NCBI RefSeq assembly: GCF_018691265.1
Contig: NW_024881261.1
Span: forward strand, 24,019,374-24,083,373
Reading direction: 5' to 3'
DNA length: 64,000 nucleotides
Source: Tyto alba
Taxonomy: Eukaryota > Chordata > Aves > Strigiformes > Tytonidae
Below are positions 53,077-63,047 of this stretch, piece after piece. The notes beneath the pieces were generated by a model. That model had not been told where the DNA came from, did no database searches, and saw only the letters and a program-made list of their open reading frames with translations. Positions within the stretch are counted from its first letter, which is position 1; each line of letters opens with the position of its first letter. A program made the position numbers and the translations under genes.

Positions 53077-53559
53077 TCTAGCGGAGTCAGGCTGCTTTTG
53101 GAACCAGCCTAGCTCTTAACACAGCGCAACCACTTTTGTGTGGTGTAAAGTCCAGACTAAAAAGCCTTTCTAGGTCCAATCTGCCAAGAGCTGCATCAGT
53201 AATCTAAGTGCCCCACAAAAACAGCTGCACCGAGAAACCCAGTGCAGAAGCACAACCCAAAGCCCCTGTGGGTGGAGCGCCTCAGGTGTCTGCGTGTAGC
53301 AGTTCCACAGGGCTCGGCTTGGGGACCACTTGCTGCTGCAGATGCAGAGCCAGCTCACATGGGCAATGTGAGCACATTAAACTCCGGGGCTGATGCTGAG
53401 CTTGCAATTATTTCTGGCTCTCTGGGTGATTTTGTACACAAGGTGTCCCACCCTACTGGCACTATCTAGATTCTTCCATCACGCAAAATTTCCCAGCCCA
53501 ATTACTGTAGATAAATGAGTTGACTGCACAAAACCTGAAAAATTCATCAGGAGTTCCTA

Positions 53560-53720
53560 ATTTATGTCTTTGTCACAAAGAGCAAGGTTACATTTCCTAA
53601 TGAGAAATGCACGTACAATTAACAACTCTGAATATTTCTTTGGCAAGGTTGGTCACAAAGAATCCCAGTGTGGAGTAGTGTAACTTGTGGTTAAATTCAG
53701 ATATATGACCTTTGCCCACT
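53560..53720. promoter_or_regulatory. Candidate intron-1 regulatory block (SOX-type pair, DR1)
   Basis: TCTTTGTCACAAAGA (53567-53581) is a 7-bp perfect inverted repeat around one C, the form of a paired SOX site. GTCACAAAGA recurs exactly at 53652-53661, and CAAGGTT is close to both copies. TGACCTTTGCCC (53706-53717) is a DR1 site of the HNF4/COUP-TF/RXR type. The block lies about 1 kb inside the first intron of the inferred minus-strand gene, which is a common place for enhancers. Binding is inferred from motifs only. Confidence 0.35.
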
Positions 53721-54468
53721 TCTAATTCAGGCAACACAGGATTTATTCAGTCTTGCATAAGCAAACGGGTGTCTTGCGCTTTATTTATCCCTTTACCACT
53801 GTAAGTATGTTTTAACAACTAAAGGATGAGAAATACAGGAACGATTCCTCACGTTCCATCAGCTTTTCCTACACAACATCCTTTTTGTCCAGACTCCACG
53901 CTAGCACCACCATACCCGCTGTTGGCCTCCGCTGACACAGCCCCCAGCAGAAGCGCGTGCAGCACACGCAGCCCAGCTGCAGCCGGACGAGGGGGCCAGG
54001 CGCATCCTTCGCCCGGGTGCCCGCCGCCTCGTTCAGCGGCGCTCAACGCCAGACCGAGCAACGCGGCCGCTCGCAAACCCAACGCCGTTGGGTAAACAAA
54101 GCCGGAGCGAGGCCGGGAGCGCAGCTCCGGCACAGCACCGCGCGCCGGGCCGGCGGCCAGGGAGAAGGGGGCTGCGCCGCGAGGGCCGGGAGCCGCGGCA
54201 GCTGCCACGGGCAACGAGTTACTGCTCCGGGCCGCGTGTTCAGCGCCCACGAAGCGCAGCCGACCAGGACTGTGCAACCTCCGCTCCGGCCCCGGGCGCC
54301 GCCGGCAGGCGGGGCCGGCGTGGCGGGGCCCGGGTGCCCCCTCCGGGGCCAGCTGCCGGCCCGGCCGGGCCCCCGTGGCCGCGCAGGTGGCTGCAGGGCG
54401 GGCGGCGCAGCGCCTGAGGGGCGGGGGGCAGCGCCCTCCCCGCCGCCCGCCCCGGCTCGGCCGCTCGG

Positions 54469-54486
54469 CCCCCCCCCCCCCCCCCC
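54469..54486. repeat. Poly(C) tract, 18 C
   Basis: An 18-C run continues as CGCCCCCGCCCGC, inside the CpG island just past the minus-strand donor. Its length is likely to vary between individuals and assemblies. Confidence 0.8.
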
Positions 54487-54761
54487 GCCCCCGCCCGCAG
54501 CCGTTCTGCTCCCGTGGCCCGGTGCGGGGCCGACCCCCGCAGACGCTCCCCCCCTCCGCCCGGGTCCGCCGTCTCCCGGCCGACACACAACTTGCCCCGG
54601 CGCCGCCAGCGCGGCTCGCCCTCCGAGCCGGGCCGCCGCCACCCCGCTGCCGCCCTCCTCCTCCTCCTCACCTGCCGCAGGCAGGCCCCGCCAGGCGGGC
54701 TAGCGCGGGCAGGGCACGGCTCCCGGAGGGAAGGCGTCCCCCGGCGCAGCGCGGCGAGCTC

Positions 54762-54848
54762 TCAGGCCGGCCGCGGCCCGCCGGCTCCCGGCCGCTGGGC
54801 GCCCCTCCGGCCGCTGGGGGAGCCGCCGCCGCGCCGCCCGGCCGCCAT
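54762..54848 (-). CDS. Possible upstream ORF, 28 codons
   Basis: The ATG lies within the YY1 motif GGAAGATGGCGGC, has G at +4 and G at -3, and reads MAAGRRGGGSPSGRR before reaching TGA inside the candidate first exon. The peptide is rich in Arg, Gly, Ala and Pro, as expected from any GC-rich leader, and resembles no known protein. If transcription starts upstream of it, it would act as an uORF reducing translation of the main frame. If transcription starts within or below the motif it is not translated. A start codon overlapping a YY1 site at the promoter is common in vertebrates, usually as the true start. Here the early stop argues against that. Confidence 0.2.
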   Translation of the reverse strand: MAAGRRGGGSPSGRRGAQRPGAGGPRPA

Positions 54849-54856
54849 CTTCCGTG
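54841..54856 (-). promoter_or_regulatory. ETS/YY1 composite core-promoter site
   Basis: The minus strand reads CACGGAAGATGGCGGC. ACGGAAG fits the ETS (GABP/ELK) core and AAGATGGCGGC is the full YY1 consensus. The arrangement is frequent just downstream of transcription starts of CpG-island genes and gives direction: transcription to the left. Confidence 0.7.
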
Positions 54857-54909
54857 CGGGGGAGGGGAGCGGAGGGGAGCGGAGGGAAAAGGAGAGGAGG
54901 GAGGCGCCG

Positions 54910-54935
54910 CCCCCCGGCCCGGCCCGGCCCGCCCC
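54910..54935 (-). other. G-quadruplex motif just upstream of the inferred start
   Basis: On the plus strand there are C tracts of 6, 3, 3, 3 and 4 separated by GG or G. On the minus strand this gives five G tracts with loops of one or two bases, about 50-80 bp upstream of the YY1 site. Quadruplex motifs are enriched at this position in vertebrate promoters. Confidence 0.55.
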
Positions 54936-55099
54936 GCGCGCTGGCAGCGGGACCCCGCGGGGGGCGGGGGGAAGCGGGAGCGCTTGCTGGGGTGCTCCGG
55001 TCCGTGGAGAGCCAGCCGCGCCGCTGCGCGCCGTTACCGAAATAGGGTGCGGCGGGTTACACCACCACACCCCCCCCCCGGTCGCCCGCCCATCTGCAA

Positions 55100-55188
55100 G
55101 CGCGGCCCCTCGCTGCGGTTGTGCGGGGGGACGGCGGGTTACAGGTCCCGGCTGGGAGGAGGGCGTGGGATGCCCCGAAAAGCAGCAG
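55100..55188 (+). other. Possible plus-strand exon ending in a donor-like site
   Basis: At the right side of the island the plus strand has GAAAAGCAGCAG followed by GTAGGG, a reasonable donor with the last exon base at 55188. An ATG at 55170 opens MPRKAA before the donor in phase 1. Its context is moderate (G at -3, C at +4). The start of the exon is unknown; the left coordinate is only a placeholder. This would be the first exon of a divergent transcript, coding or not. Confidence 0.3.
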
Positions 55189-55250
55189 GTAGGGATTGAC
55201 ACTGCTGAAACATCCCCGGGGCAGCGCCCGCCCCAGAAAAAAACACGCGA

Positions 55251-58076
55251 GGTGCCATTTCCTACTTAAATAAAGAAAACTGTCGTAGAAAAGCCAGGCT
55301 GGGCTGTGGACCCACACCACAGCAACCTTTATCCTCAGCAGAGGATGGAGAAGTGGACAGCAGGTGGGGAGTGTTGTTAGCACCGTCCTACTTTCAAATC
55401 TGCAGTGCAGAAAGCACCCACCACGCTGCAGAGGAGTGATAAATTGTGACTGCTTGGCACAAGTGGTCAAAAGCAGCAGACCTGGCTGGTGGCAGAAGAG
55501 GAGCAAGCAAAGGGAACGCAGGTGCTCAGGGAATGAGGCCTCGTCCTGGCAAAGCACTACTTCCCACCCTGCATGCTGAGAATTACTGACATCCCATGGG
55601 TCACTCCCAGGAAACCCTCAAAAAAACAATGCAAGATGTACATTTCCTGCACAGGAACCTGTTCCTGTATTGAAAAGTTGAAAAAGCTCAAAAGTCACTG
55701 CTTTCAGACACGCATACAGGGCTTTTCATCTTCAGCTAATCACTTTGTAGCTGAAGCACTGACCATGCCTCTTAAACCTGAGCAGGTGAACCAAATAATC
55801 AAGGTAAAGCAGACAAAGCTATGAGCAATCATGCAGCTGCTGCTGAGGTGGGGGTGCTGCCGGCCAGAGGCTGACGAGGCAGCTGGTCCCACCACCTGCA
55901 CCAAAGCTGCAGTCCCATCACACCGGGTCCAGTCTGCACGCTGCCAAAATACCCAGCAGCACATATTTGAACATGTGATTGCATTTCTGTTGAATTAACC
56001 CAAACACATGCCTCAGGGATTACATCAGATTAAATGCTGTCCACCTGCCTGCAGCTACCCCGAAAGCTAGTGCGGCAGGAGCAGGTGATACCCCATCTAC
56101 CACAGACCTGGCACTTGCCAAAACAGCTGAGCAAATCTGAGCCAACAGAGGGAATCCGTGGCAGTTCAGCACTTCGTGTCACATGCTTGTACCGTTTATG
56201 ATCCAGTACTACATTTGTGAAACTGGATTTACCATTTCAAACCACGGCTTAATATTCTGGTATAAAAATAGGGGTTTTGGTAGTTCTTTCTCCTCCGGTC
56301 CAACCAAATCTCAGTTACACTGAGGGAGGGGAATCACTGACAGGAGTGTACATCGTACGCTGTAGTACACCATACAGATACAACAATATTGGCTTAAAAT
56401 TCCATTTAAATCTGCAACACAAGAAACCACCCCAAAATACGCCCCATCCCTCCAAACTCCTCCTTCCTCCTCAAACCACCAGAGCAGAATTCACCTGACT
56501 TCCTCTTCATTTCACCACTTCACAACTCTCAATCCCTCTGTAATCACTGTCTTTCTACCTACCTCGTATGTAGTTTCCTCTACTCACTTGCAAGACACCT
56601 TTAAATTCACCTTGCATCTCCGCTCCTTTCCCCACACCAGCCTTCTCACACTCCAAACTACTCAGAGTGCTTGGCTTATTACTCCCTTTTCATCTTCCAG
56701 ACTATCATATTCCTCTGTGCCTATCTCACTGAGCGCGTGCTATTCCTGGTAACATTGCATTTCTCTGAAGCAAATTCTTCTTAAGGTTACATAAACAAAC
56801 AAACAATCCTTCCCTGGATATTCAAGAAAGAAAATGAGTTAGAATGAATATTTTTTGTTGCCCACTTCTATTGAAGTTTTAATGGATCTGTTTTCTTTCA
56901 AAAGGGAAGGTTGAAGTACAATGCTGCATAGAAGATTAAAGGTGTTACTGTTTATGTGGAAGCTCAATGAAATATTTCTAGTAGGTATGGAAGATTTTTA
57001 CTGATACTGTAACTGATTAGAAGGTTTAAAACTTGCTGACTTATGGTATTTAAAATAATTTAAGCATTAATACTATTTTGGAATGTACAAGGCTGAAATC
57101 TGTTTACAATTCTTAAAAACATTTAAGACAATCTCTCTCAAAGTTGGGCTTTTTTTATACAAGAAAAATGCGATAAAACCAGAGCAATCAATTTCAAATG
57201 ACACGTAAGTAGAACGTGCCCTTCTTGTATAAGTATTTTTTTCAGTTTATTTTGAACTTTTAAACATGTAGCAAGAAACAAACAAATAAGTTATTGCTTT
57301 CTGGAACAGGAACAAATGTACAGCAGTAGCACTGCTATAACTACTGATGTAACCTATATGATGTTCCAATGTAAACAAGGCCTCTGAAGCACAGTCTTGA
57401 CACCATTTTGCAGGCTATCCTCTGTTGGTATGAGCACTACACTTCTCCACAGAAACAAAAAGAAGAAATAAATCATGACAGTATCTCATCCCAACAAGAA
57501 CTGGCCAAATTCTAGCTCTGCCTATATGCGGTCATATGATGCATTAACAAAAAGGTTTTCTGTGAATAAAAGTCATCCTGCCCATCCATTCATGGATAAT
57601 TATAGTGAGTAAAATTATGTAAACTGTCACAGATTAGGGACAACAACCTTTCCTTCTCCTCCCGTCCACCTGTGCTTTAGAGGACTCCACTGTGGCATAA
57701 GTAACTTTCAGACTAAGATTTTATCGCCTTAATTTGCATCCTTTCACTGTGGCCAGGTTGTCTTCAAAACCACGCATTTCTGTTTTCTAATAGTTGTTAA
57801 GTACAGAAGAAATTGCTCGCTTAAAGTTCCTCATAATACTACACACCGACCAGTAAATTCCTATTCATTTGACAAGCAGGCAGGGCATTCCTGCAGGTGA
57901 GGAGTTCTCAGGCACTAAGGATCTCAAGGGAAGAATTCATAACCCTCCACTCAAGCCACTTTAAGCACCCCCAAGTACCACATTTCCCAAGTCTAAAATA
58001 AATTTATACCAAACGCAAATAAACAAGCATTCCAGGTGCATTAATCCACAGTCCCAAACCTTTTAAATTCTCTGGG
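55251..58076. other. Non-coding flank, no gene seen
   Basis: GC content falls back within about 100 bp of the island. The stretch has a pyrimidine-rich part (about 56440-56760) and no exon, repeat or RNA gene that I can name. Open frames are short and unrecognised. Confidence 0.5.
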
Positions 58077-58100
58077 AAAAAAAAAAAAAAAAAAAAAAAA
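58077..58100. repeat. Poly(A) tract, 24 A
   Basis: An uninterrupted run of 24 A about 95 bp to the left of an antisense MIR-like fragment. The MIR is in the wrong orientation for this to be its tail. Confidence 0.8.
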
Positions 58101-58194
58101 GCAGCCATCTGTGATGTGTAGCAGCAATACCACCCAGCTGCTCTGCATCACTGTTCATCACTCTCTTCCAGCCATTTCTACAGAGGTCAATCTC

Positions 58195-58340
58195 GTTATC
58201 TGCACAGACAAATGGGAAAGCTGAAGCACAGAGCACAGAAGTGGATTGTCTGCAGTCACCTTGCAGAGCCGTGGCAAAACCAGAAACAGATCACAAATCT
58301 CTTGACCTCTAGAGTCAAATGTTCTATCCCTTTGTCTATA
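58195..58340 (-). repeat. MIR-like CORE-SINE fragment, antisense
   Basis: The plus strand reads ATGGGAAAGCTGAAGCACAG, GTCACCTTGCAGAGCCGTGG, a degenerate region ending CTCTTGACCTCTAGAGTCAA, then TGTTCTATCCCTTTG. That is, block by block, the antisense MIR text (gaaactgaggcacagag, aaggtcacacagc, agtggcagagc, gactcccagtcca, gtgctctatcca). It covers most of the element, including the tRNA-derived end on the right. The match is good for an element of this age. Confidence 0.65.
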
Positions 58341-59564
58341 AGTTACACATAAGTCAAGAGATAACGCTTTTCAAAATAAAATGGAAAGAATATCAACACT
58401 CGAGGTCTAGTTCTGCTTATGTTTCTGCCCACAGCTTATACATACTGTAGCATAACAACATCTTCCCAGACTTTGTGCTGCTAGCCCAGCAGGTGAGAAC
58501 AAACCAATCCTAGTTTAAAAGGAAATTCTAATTTGGGCACAAATAAAAGCCACCATCAATCATAGGTCTCCCACAGAGTAATCAACCTGTGCATACAAGC
58601 ATGCATGTGCATATATTGGGAGAAAGAGAGGGAACTTAGAAAACCATGCTTGGACACTTCTCTTAGATACGAAGATGACAAAACGCCATCCAGTAGGATG
58701 AGTAGATTTTAACCAAATATGGCATGCTGGAAAATAAGTTTCTGGGAATATTGATGCTTGATAGCTCAATATTTGAGCTGTCACCTTACAGATAAGTACC
58801 ATTCCCAATCCCTTTTGTCAGCTAAAATGTAAGAAAACATAAGACATGAACCCTTTCTGGAGCAGATTCTATCCCATTTTTCAGTGCCCAAGACTGACTA
58901 ACAGAGCACTTGCAAGTGGTAAAAGCACATACAGTGCAGCTTAAATAGAACACCATCACTTTTTTAAAACATGGTTAAGTCATGCACATACATAGGAACC
59001 CTATGAAAAGCCCCATATATATGCTACATAAATATTCTTGACATAATCATTAGTCTGACTATTGTGCTTTCAGAAAGTGTTTAAATCACCCTTGTCCTGG
59101 TTAAAAGAGCTACTAAGAGCATGGGAAATCATCACTAACTTAATGGGTATCTTCCTAGCGCATCTCAGATCATACTGCAACATTTCTTCAAAGATCATTA
59201 AGATATGATTAACTGCTTCAGGGAAGATGTTATCTGATGAATGATGCTGCCTTGGATGTCAGAAATGATAGCAGAACCTCTCTTTGCTACTGTAATAGCA
59301 GGATCTATCTCTCCTAGATATGAACTGATTGTCTTCAGTCCCAGTGAAGTGGGCTGTAAAACCCTTACCTTCTGCCTTTAAACACTAAGGGCGATTTTCC
59401 TCCTGTTTCATCAGCCAGCAAAAGCAATCATCTCTTTAAGCAGCAGCAACTGACACCTATTTACTAGGTAATTGCTGCAGTTAAAGGGGATTAAGCACAC
59501 TGAACTCTCTTTCGGTGATAAGGCAAAGCCACACTTCCACCTGCAGCACCTCCCAGACACACCT
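58341..59564. other. Non-coding, no gene seen
   Basis: AT-rich sequence with closed frames. A 17-nt palindrome-like string, AGCTCAATATTTGAGCT, lies at about 58764-58780. Nothing else was identified. Confidence 0.45.
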
Positions 59565-59860
59565 GAGAAGAGCTCCGGGAGGGGGGAGGCCAGCCCAGCT
59601 GCCCAATTCCGGGCACAAATGCTACCTGGAGCCCCTCGGGCCTGGCTGCTGCCAGTGTCCCCAGCGCAGTCAGAGCAGTAACTGTGCCAGGCCCGACACG
59701 CGGTCAGCGGCCACCAGGCCAGCGGTGGCCGAAGGGGCAGGAATGCAGAGGAGCAGTTTAGGCCCACCGACGGCCACGCTCCGGGCCCAGCCGGGCCCGG
59801 GGCTCCGCAGCCGGCAAGAGCAGCACAAGCTGCAGGCTCACCCAGGAGCCCGCTGGCCCT
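59565..59860. promoter_or_regulatory. Isolated GC-rich, CpG-containing patch
   Basis: About 300 bp of GC-rich sequence with several CpGs stands in AT-rich surroundings, 4.4 kb to the right of the main island. It ends near an A16 tract (59896-59911). It includes CCGGGCCCAGCCGGGCCCGG. It could be a small orphan CpG island, an alternative promoter, or a GC-rich insertion with an A tail. The open frames here have no recognised domain. Confidence 0.35.
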
Positions 59861-59895
59861 GGAGAGAGCAGCCTCAACAGTACAGCGTAGGAAAT

Positions 59896-59911
59896 AAAAA
59901 AAAAAAAAAAA
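59896..59911. repeat. Poly(A) tract, 16 A, after AGGAAAT
   Basis: A 16-A run follows the GC-rich patch. The AATAAA formed at its start is produced by the tract itself and is not independent evidence of a polyadenylated insertion. Confidence 0.75.
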
Positions 59912-61195
59912 GCCAAAGCAGTAAAGGCCTGAGTGGAACAAAGCCTGCCCAAGGGAGCATAAATGAAATTATGGTAACAAGAGACAGTGCAGAAACGAAA
60001 CAAGCTAAATCCAACTGACTTCTAACTTCTGCTAGGACAGCACGCTTACGCTGCTAGACCAGGCAAATCTGTACAGGTGAGTGGCTGATCTGTGCCTCCA
60101 GAGGCATCCCATCTAGGACTCAAAATACACTAGCTCACAAACATCAGAGCTGCCACCCAACCTGAGTTCAGCATGTTTACATCAGACAAACCTAATGGCA
60201 AGACAGCTTCTCCCACAACAAGGACAGTGGTGAGGAAAGCAAAGACCAAGAAAGGAAGTAACGGCATAGGCTTGCCAAGGGTTAGGCAACAGAACAAGTT
60301 AGGAACAGAAGCAATGTTTTCCAACTATCCCATGGTCTGTCAGGGAAATGCCTTAATGTTCATTTTATCGGGTTCTGTTGTCCCTTCTGTTTTTATTACA
60401 CCAGTATTTTTTCATTTTATGTATGATACCACTTACCTTTTTTCCTTTTTAAACATATTTTTAAATCACATGATCTACTGACACACAAAAAAAAAGCTTT
60501 GTGGATTGATTCTTATCCCAGAAGTGCTAATTCCACATTGTCCCATGGTTTAAGAGAAAAATGTGACACTCAAAACTTCGCACTGTTTAAATGTTATTTT
60601 ATTAAATATCTTCATTTCAAGGTTTCATTGTAACAAAGCTATGAAGGTTCTACCAACATTCAGACCAAACAAACAAACACTAGCTAACTTTAGTTATTTC
60701 TATATCATGCAAAAATTCTGCATCAAATGCCTTCCATTTCCTGTTTAAAATGTGATATTTATAATATATATTATATAGATGCTTATATTAGCCCCATAAG
60801 AGAACATTAAGAATGCTAAAGGTGTACAGCTGTGTTTGATAATGGCCATACCAAGCTAAGTTTCTCATTAACTTAAAAGGAAACAAAACAAACAAAAAAA
60901 ACCAAAAGAGAGCTTGTCTCCAAGACTGTGCAAAACCAAAAAGCCCAACACTTCTGTTCTTTTAAAATTTTCTCCAGAAGATGCAGGTATTTAATACAGA
61001 GGGTTTTCTTTTTATTTATTAATAATCATCAGGTAAAGAGACAAGGAAGATCAGACCTAAAGAAGGCATGCATAATGTTTTGTATTTATCTTTTTCAAAT
61101 GGCAAAATTGTAATCTTGTTTGCTCTCTCTTTGTGGCTTTAAAAAGAAAAATCTGAATACAATATCAAGACTTTTCAGTTTTCTACTTCACTCAC
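59912..61195. other. Non-coding; donor-like site near 60077
   Basis: The plus strand has CTGTACAG followed by GTGAGTGG near 60077, a strong donor consensus. No acceptor or coding frame supports an exon upstream of it. An AT-rich (TA)n-like string lies at about 60757-60778. Open frames are short and unrecognised. Confidence 0.4.
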
Positions 61196-61275
61196 TGGCT
61201 TAGTGCTGTCTTAAAAACGTTTTGAAATCATAAAATCTAGTGTTTGCCCCCCGTGGGTTCAATTCCCACATTCCT
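61196..61275 (+). repeat. tRNA-like relic with Pol III box A and box B
   Basis: TGGCTTAGTGC (61196-61206) fits box A, and GGTTCAATTCC (61256-61266) fits box B. The latter lies inside a perfect T-arm: GTGGG, 7-nt loop TTCAATT, CCCAC. The 60-nt box spacing suits a class II (Ser/Leu-like) tRNA or a tRNA-derived SINE. No acceptor stem can be formed and the anticodon arm is weak, so it is not a functional tRNA. The first T4 downstream is at about 61343. A decayed tRNA-derived SINE is the likeliest explanation. Confidence 0.35.
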
Positions 61276-63047
61276 CCCTGGGGTAGTGGAGGGAGGAAGA
61301 AAAGGGTGTTTGCTCAGCCAAACCTGGGAAGTGTGGATGGCCTTTTCCTTCATCAGAGGTTAGCTGATCTAATCCTGGTGTGGGATAGCACCTCTCTAAC
61401 AAAGGGAGCAGAGAGCTATCTGTTGCAAAGCAACAGCTCCACTTTGTGCAACAGCTTTTATTTTCTGCATTCTGTTAAATAAGGATTAAAATTCCAAATT
61501 GGCTTTCTTCTCTTCTGTAGTCTGTAAAAAGGTTACCTCACACTTAGCATGCTGTCAATGCAATCACTTTAACTCCCTCAAAAGATCTGAAAAATTATTA
61601 GGGGTAGGCAGAAATTCAGGTAAAAGCCCATCCCAATTTCTGCAAGTGATGCCTTCCCTTGGTCAAGACAAATCCCATCAGGTCCACCAGAAAGGCCATT
61701 TTCTTCTTTGGGCTAGGCTCCCTCCTTGGTAAGGTCAACGAAACACTTCCACATTCCCACCCAATGAATAAAGGAAATGGACTCCTTTTGCAGCAAAGAA
61801 AAGAAAGGAAGATGAAATGGCCCAAAGGACAAATATCAGATCACATGTGCTAATTCCCTTTCCCCTCTGCTTGATGAGGTATCCTCTAACACCCAGAGGC
61901 AACACAGGGAGGTGATCTGGAGTCCTTCAGCTACAGCTTTTGAGGTTCTGATCTGATAGTTTTCTGTGTTACAACATCACTGTAAAAAATAGAAAAATTA
62001 CCCAAATAAACACTAGGAAACATGACACTTACAAACATCAGATGGGTTAGTGGTGGGGAGAAGCACCTGGCTGGGGCTGCTGGCTCCCACTGTTATTTTA
62101 CTCGGAGACCAAACCAATCAAACAGGAGGCCAGGTAACCCCTTTAATTCTATGGGTGCATATATTTCAGTATAAAAAACACACGCTATTTATGCCTCATA
62201 TAGGAGTGTATGTGCAAGTTTTCATGAAGAACATAACACTAAGTTTTTTGACTGCTTCCTAAGGAACACGTGTTCTGCAGCACTGTGGATCCCAACTATG
62301 CTACTAGAAAGGAAAAAAAAAATAGAAAATCCCATACATGTACTCTCTTCCTCTAAAATCTCTGCTCTTAACACAATGCTTTTTGTTTTGTTTTGTTAAA
62401 TTAAATAAGCTGGCTTCAAACCTTCATGTTTGGCCAGGTAGTGGCTGTTTCTAAAACCAGTATCTCTGAAGAGCAAGTTTCTATTTAAGTTATATTCACT
62501 TAAACACATTTTTTTTAATCCCTACTTCCACCTTTAGTTTTAAAGTCAACAGCCCACTTTGATTTATTTTTTTTTTTTCTTTGGAAAAAAAAAAGTCTGT
62601 TTTGGGATCCAGCAGCCAAGCAACCAGCTTTCCATAGCGTTCTTGCTGTGCAGAAATCTAAGAAGAAGCAGGCTCAAGTCAGTCTGCCGGGCAACAGGAA
62701 GAGAAGCGCCTCCTCTCTCTCAAACCCCAGTCTTCACACTGGCTCCTCTGGGGTCTCCTTGCCACCTCTCACTGATTGAAGTCGCAGCACAGACTGAATG
62801 TGATGTGGTAACTTCCACCGTGGCTTTGCAGAGCACAGTTCAGCCATCCGCTGCTCAACCCGCCACCGTTTTTGCTCTCCCTCTCTCTTTCTCTCTCCTT
62901 CACTTTTGCTTTCCCCCTCACTTCATTTCTGAAAGATGTTCCAGCTGCTGCCATTTTCTTAGCCCTGGGGGAGGGGGCACGTTGGATAATCTGTCATTTA
63001 TTTAGCATTATTCCTGGTTTTTATTATTTTATACAAACAACATTGTC
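61276..63047. other. Non-coding, pyrimidine-rich towards the right
   Basis: No supported gene. A CT-rich tract, CCCTCTCTCTTTCTCTCTCC-like, lies at about 62878-62901. A 148-codon plus-strand frame at 62559-63005 begins in a poly-T tract and has no recognisable domain, so I treat it as chance. Confidence 0.45.

Larger units (their letters stand above)
54672..54870 (-). other. Candidate first exon of an unnamed minus-strand gene
   Basis: Reading leftward from about 54870, the minus strand runs through the ETS/YY1 composite site and a pyrimidine-rich leader. It reaches CTGCGGCAG followed by GTGAGG, a near-perfect splice donor with the last exon base at 54672. YY1 sites of the form AAGATGGCGGC usually sit at or just downstream of the start of transcription, which sets the 5' end, to within tens of bases. 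The ATG inside the YY1 motif opens only 28 codons before a stop at 54762, inside this exon. The exon is therefore mostly 5' untranslated leader, or that ATG is an upstream ORF, and the main protein begins further left. No second exon was recognised in the 54 kb to the left, so the first intron is probably very long. The gene cannot be named. Confidence 0.6.
53900..55250. promoter_or_regulatory. CpG island promoter, probably bidirectional
   Basis: Over about 1.35 kb the sequence changes from roughly 40% GC to strongly GC-rich with dense CpG, then drops back sharply on both sides. It contains several GC boxes, an ETS/YY1 composite site at 54841-54856 and C-rich tracts that form quadruplex motifs on the minus strand. 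It has no TATA box. This is the typical architecture of a vertebrate housekeeping or developmental promoter. A minus-strand splice donor (54671/54672) and a plus-strand donor-like site (55188/55189) point outward from the centre, so divergent transcription is likely. The long open frames on all strands here come from lack of stop codons in GC-rich DNA and are not evidence of protein. Confidence 0.9.

Noticed and set aside
53849..55557. Open frames of 140-275 codons on all strands and frames inside the CpG island
   Set aside because: They overlap one another in several frames, consist of Ala/Gly/Pro/Arg-rich low-complexity text, often lack an ATG start and cross a good splice donor. Lack of stops in GC-rich DNA explains them.
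60060..60085. Strong donor-like CAG-GTGAGT on the plus strand
   Set aside because: No supporting acceptor, open frame or promoter; isolated donor strings occur by chance in 64 kb.
62695..62712. RFX X-box-like string GTCTGCCGGGCAAC
   Set aside because: The left half-site departs from consensus at a key position.
62559..63005. 148-codon plus-strand open frame
   Set aside because: It begins in a poly-T tract, has no domain, and ends in CT-rich low complexity.
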